This document shows, piece after piece, positions 60,893 to 64,000 of a DNA stretch of 64,000 nt. Location of the stretch: the NCBI GenBank assembly GCA_035352895.1, contig DAOPYN010000014.1, positions 1 through 64,000 of the forward strand, read 5' to 3'. Made by a program: the position numbers and the translations under genes. Each line of letters begins with the position of its first letter. Within the stretch, counting starts at the first letter, position 1. The notes below the pieces were generated by a model. The model searched no databases and was not told where the DNA came from. It saw only the letters and a program-made list of their open reading frames with translations. Source of the DNA: UBA5070 sp035352895. Lineage in GTDB: Bacteria > Fibrobacterota > Fibrobacteria > UBA5070.

Positions 60893-63421
60893 TCAGAACT
60901 CCTTTTCCCAGCCGACGAAGAAGGCCAGGCGCGGGAACTGGTAGGCTGTTTCCCGGCGAGGCACCGGGCCGAAGGTGTTCCAGGTGGTCTGGAATTCGTT
61001 CTGGTGGTCGGTCGCGTTCAGGACGCTCCAGTAGACGCGCCAGGCATTTTCCCTGCCGAAGTCGACCGGAGTCACGTCCAGCCGGAAGTAGTCCTTCTGG
61101 TTGGACTGGTTGAAGCCTCCTGCCTGGACCAGGGTGTTGGCTTCCGGGTACAGCGACCGGTCGTGGGCGGTCTGGGCGCCGTCCACGCCCTGCATCGGCT
61201 CGTGGAGGTCCCAGTAGCCGCTGGGCTCGGTGGTTGGATGTCCCGATTTGTACTGCAGGGAAAGGCTGGAACGCAGGAATCGCCCCTTCTTGGAAGCGCC
61301 CCAGATCGCGCAGGAAGGCTGCCCGATCCATTGCAGCGCGAGATCCGTCTTGAAGGTGTGGCGCTGGTCCCACGAAGGCGCGAACGGGCTGATCGGTTTC
61401 GTTCCCGCCGCCAAAGGATCGGCGGATTGTTCCATGACGGATTTCGACCATCCGTAGCTCACCGTGCCGGACACCACGCCCTGGTCGCGGGACACGGCCA
61501 GCTCGGCGCCCAGCGACCAGCCATCGAAATCCGCCACGGAGCGGGTCACCTTGTTCCCGTCGGGCCGCACCGGATTGGGATCCTTGTCGGGGTCGCCCAT
61601 CACGATCTGCGGCAGACGGGAAATGTCCTTGTAGTAGGATTCGGCGCGGACCGTCAATCCCCCCGGGATCCGGGAACGCTCCACCGACAGCGCGGTGAGG
61701 CATTGCGTGGAGGGGCGCATGGGGCGCTGGTAGGCGTACCAGATGTCGTTCATCTCCTCGTCGTTGATGCCGTGGAGACTGGTCAGGAACTGCGCGTACC
61801 GTCCCCTGTGCGCTTCCAGGCGCCAGGCGGGGGTCGGCTTCCACCAGAAGGTCAGCCGCGGCTCGAGCTCGGTCGCGTCGATCCCCTCGTACCAGGACAG
61901 GCGCCCACCTCCTCGCACCCCGAAGGCCGCCGAGTGCTCCCATGCTCCCTGGACCCATCCCGCGTGGAGCCAGGATCCGGAGGTGTCTCCCCGGGAATCG
62001 GAGCGGGCGAGATCGCTGTGCTCGTACTCGAACCGCTGCTTCTCGTGCTCGTGGCCCACCAAGGCCGACACGGGTCCCTGCGGGGTCCAACCCAGCTCTT
62101 CGCCCACCTTCCAGCTCCTGAATGCGTTCGTCTGCGATTGGATGCCGACGATCGCCATCTTCTGGTCGAAATCGCTGAACGAAGCGGAGGGTCTCCACCA
62201 GAAATCCCCCGGCAGGGTCTTGTGCACCACCACGGGCACCACGAAGTTCCCCCACTCGTAGCTCATGGGCCCCATGACCAACCGGTCGCGCCCTTCGTAG
62301 AAGGACACGCGCGCGGTATCCTTCCCCCAGGTGCGCGTCAGGTTTCCCTGCAGGTCGTGGAACACGTAGTCGAGCTGGAATGTCATCAGATCCCAATCGC
62401 GGGCCAGATCGAGCGCCTGGTCGATCCATGTCCGCCTCCCCGCCACGGACCAGTACCATTCCGATTTCCGTCCCTCCAGGGCGAGGCTTCCGGAAGCCGT
62501 GGTGAGCCGCAACGAACCATGGGTACGGAATCTGTCGGAAGTGTCCGCGCTGTCGGAGCGCGTCCACCGGTCGATCTTCCCTTCCAGCCAGCGCAGCGAG
62601 TCGGGGAATCCCGTCCCGCCGATGCGCGGATCCACGCGGAGCACCGACGACAACCGGTTTCCGTACCGGGGATCGAATCCCCCCTTGTGGAATTCCACGT
62701 TCCCCGTCGCGTCGGCCAGGAAGGTGCTGAACAGACCCATGAAGTGCGCCGGGGAGTAGACCGGAGCTCCGTCCCAGAGGATCAGGTTCTGGTCGGCCGC
62801 CGACCCCCGCACATAGATCTTGGTGGAGAAATCCGACGACTGCACCACCCCCGGAAGGGCCTGCACCGCCCTGATCACGTCCGGCTCGCCCAAGGCGGGC
62901 CTGCGCAGGATGGACTGGACGGTCACCCGTTCGGTGCCTCCGGACCGCGGCCTTCGTCGGCCGGAAACCGTCACCGTTCCGCCGGCCTGGGTCCGGTCCA
63001 GCAGGACCGCACCGGTCGGCGCGGCCACCACGTCGACGGAATCCCGGACCGTGTCCACCACAGCCGCGTCCACGACCCGCTCCACCACCTGGACCTGCGT
63101 ATCCACGGAAAGCGGCGCGAGATCCAGGGTGTCGAACCCCTTGGGCGACAAATCCACGCACATTTCCTGTCCGCCCGACCGGAACAGGCACAGGGGGACG
63201 GTGCCGGTGGCCACGGTCGCGCTGTCGAACTCCCCCCGGGCCACGAACCTGCCTGAATCGTCCACGGGAACGTCGCGCCCCCCGAACCGCACCTGCATGC
63301 CAAGCGGCGCCCGCGAGCGCACCACCACCGATCGCGGAGAAGGACGGACGCTTTCCTGGGCAAGGACGATCGCGGCGGCCCCCACCAGGATTCCCGGGGT
63401 GGCAAGGGATGGACGGTTCAT
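60893..63421 (-). CDS. TonB-dependent outer membrane receptor
   Basis: The 842-residue protein has a signal peptide (LATPGILVGAAAIVLAQE) and a short N-terminal beta domain (about 25-130). The plug is at about 150-290 (SILRRPALGEPDVIRAVQALPGVV, KIYVRGSAADQNLILWDGAPVY, FHKGGFDPRYGNRLSSVLRV), and a 22-strand-type barrel follows, ending in FPRLAFFVGWEKEF with the terminal Phe. Plug motifs match receptors with a carboxypeptidase-like extension, as in Bacteroidota. The ligand is unknown. ATG 63421 has AAGGA 10 nt upstream. It forms an operon with the lipoprotein at 59618. Confidence 0.93.
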   Translation of the reverse strand: MNRPSLATPGILVGAAAIVLAQESVRPSPRSVVVRSRAPLGMQVRFGGRDVPVDDSGRFVARGEFDSATVATGTVPLCLFRSGGQEMCVDLSPKGFDTLDLAPLSVDTQVQVVERVVDAAVVDTVRDSVDVVAAPTGAVLLDRTQAGGTVTVSGRRRPRSGGTERVTVQSILRRPALGEPDVIRAVQALPGVVQSSDFSTKIYVRGSAADQNLILWDGAPVYSPAHFMGLFSTFLADATGNVEFHKGGFDPRYGNRLSSVLRVDPRIGGTGFPDSLRWLEGKIDRWTRSDSADTSDRFRTHGSLRLTTASGSLALEGRKSEWYWSVAGRRTWIDQALDLARDWDLMTFQLDYVFHDLQGNLTRTWGKDTARVSFYEGRDRLVMGPMSYEWGNFVVPVVVHKTLPGDFWWRPSASFSDFDQKMAIVGIQSQTNAFRSWKVGEELGWTPQGPVSALVGHEHEKQRFEYEHSDLARSDSRGDTSGSWLHAGWVQGAWEHSAAFGVRGGGRLSWYEGIDATELEPRLTFWWKPTPAWRLEAHRGRYAQFLTSLHGINDEEMNDIWYAYQRPMRPSTQCLTALSVERSRIPGGLTVRAESYYKDISRLPQIVMGDPDKDPNPVRPDGNKVTRSVADFDGWSLGAELAVSRDQGVVSGTVSYGWSKSVMEQSADPLAAGTKPISPFAPSWDQRHTFKTDLALQWIGQPSCAIWGASKKGRFLRSSLSLQYKSGHPTTEPSGYWDLHEPMQGVDGAQTAHDRSLYPEANTLVQAGGFNQSNQKDYFRLDVTPVDFGRENAWRVYWSVLNATDHQNEFQTTWNTFGPVPRRETAYQFPRLAFFVGWEKEF

Positions 63422-63539
63422 CGAGTCGTGTTCCTTCGGAGGTTTGGTTTCCCCAATAAAGACACCGAAGGCGGCTCCTTGTGTCACTTCTCCGCGAAAA
63501 TTCCACCGACCCGCTTTCCACCGCTTTCCCGCACGCCGT

Positions 63540-64000
63540 CTACTTGCGGCAACCCACCCGCGAGGTGGCCACCACCACGTCGTCGTAGAGGATGGTCTGC
63601 GCGTCGGGCGCCGAGGCGGGAAGGGTGTTTTCCTGGTAGTACGCGTCCAGCACCACCCGCCGGAACAGGACGGAATCGCTGGTGCGGAAATCGAACCCTT
63701 CGAAATCCTGGTCGGGCCGGAAGTAATCGCCGAAGGTGAAGAAATTGTCGCGCAACCAGCGACCGCGCGGGGAACCCGGCTTGTACTCGCCCACCAGGGT
63801 GTCGTCCTTCCAGAGGGCCAGCGATCCGTCGGACTTCCCCACCGTGTTGGCGGTCGCGCGCACCTCCAGGCAGAACCACCGATCGCGTTGGAACGGAATC
63901 TGTCCGGCGGGCACGAAGTTGTTCCCGTAGTGGTAGGTGGTTCCCTGGTCTCCCGCGCAGCCGGCGACGGCGGTGCCGTCGTTGCAGCGTCCGGACCTCA
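63540..64000 (-). CDS. C-terminal part of an exported lectin-like protein (5' truncated by window edge)
   Basis: The frame is open to the right window edge; a GTG at 63914 is in frame but falls inside conserved-looking sequence. The visible 153 residues contain QRDRWFCLEVRATANT, SLALWKDDTLVGEY and VLDAYYQENT...ILYDDVVV. This is the pattern of a concanavalin-like jelly roll, as in polysaccharide-binding or lyase-type domains (the RW, the KDD loop and the late DDVVV strand). It lies upstream of the TonB receptor gene on the same strand, 118 bp away, so a link with carbohydrate uptake is possible. Confidence 0.65.
   Translation of the reverse strand, partial: RSGRCNDGTAVAGCAGDQGTTYHYGNNFVPAGQIPFQRDRWFCLEVRATANTVGKSDGSLALWKDDTLVGEYKPGSPRGRWLRDNFFTFGDYFRPDQDFEGFDFRTSDSVLFRRVVLDAYYQENTLPASAPDAQTILYDDVVVATSRVGCRK

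Overview
The window is about 64 kb of high-GC DNA (roughly 65%) with densely packed genes and one 100-base run of N. It most likely comes from a member of the Fibrobacterota or a close relative in the FCB group. Three things point there. A 3.1-kiloresidue surface protein carries a fibro-slime domain beside a von Willebrand A domain. A TIGR02147/DUF4423-type regulator is translationally coupled to a lipoprotein with the GGTGSETTN signature. There are many secreted or lipid-anchored proteins rich in DS.GN Ig-like and RCC1-like repeats. No rRNA, tRNA, CRISPR array, transposase or phage gene was seen. A recurring TAnnTTKG box only 4-10 nt before many start codons resembles the -7 element of Bacteroidota promoters.

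Layout, left to right. 0-5.2 kb holds housekeeping and small genes: methyltransferase, thiG, a Cof-type HAD phosphatase, a CheX-like protein and an exported unknown. 5.3-12.5 kb is a TetR regulator divergent from a six-gene YbhGFSR-type efflux operon: lipoprotein membrane-fusion protein, ATPase, TolC, ATPase, and two ABC-2 permeases. 12.5-16 kb carries a Cache-domain hybrid histidine kinase divergent from queC-queE. 16-27.3 kb carries a VWA lipoprotein and the giant fibro-slime/VWA repeat protein, whose tandem repeats caused the assembly gap. 27.5-36.2 kb holds uup, an RCC1-like lipoprotein, nadA, a TM2 protein, a YgiD-like dioxygenase and pyrF. 36.4-40.6 kb holds the TIGR02147 regulator, an LRR lipoprotein and a secreted glycosidase-like protein. 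40.6-43.8 kb is a three-gene envelope operon: LPP20-like, TPR/SLH lipoprotein, FlgT/LPP20-like.

44-52 kb has a family 2 glycosyltransferase, a secreted protein, a second RCC1-like lipoprotein, a truncated lipoprotein pseudogene, a YdjM-like membrane protein and the intact paralogue of the pseudogene. Two perfect TGTGA-N6-TCACA palindromes lie here. 52-59.5 kb is a tightly packed cassette of a YqiJ-like membrane protein, a flotillin-like SPFH protein and a 1621-residue DUF3686/MoxR-type AAA+ ATPase. 59.6-64 kb has a lipoprotein, a TonB-dependent receptor and a truncated exported protein.

Most of the accessory content concerns the cell envelope: adhesion or surface display, lipoproteins, efflux, and membrane-domain organisation. 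The items most worth following are the YqiJ-flotillin-ATPase cassette, the giant repeat protein, the promoter-like box, the paired CRP-type sites and the LPP20/SLH operon.
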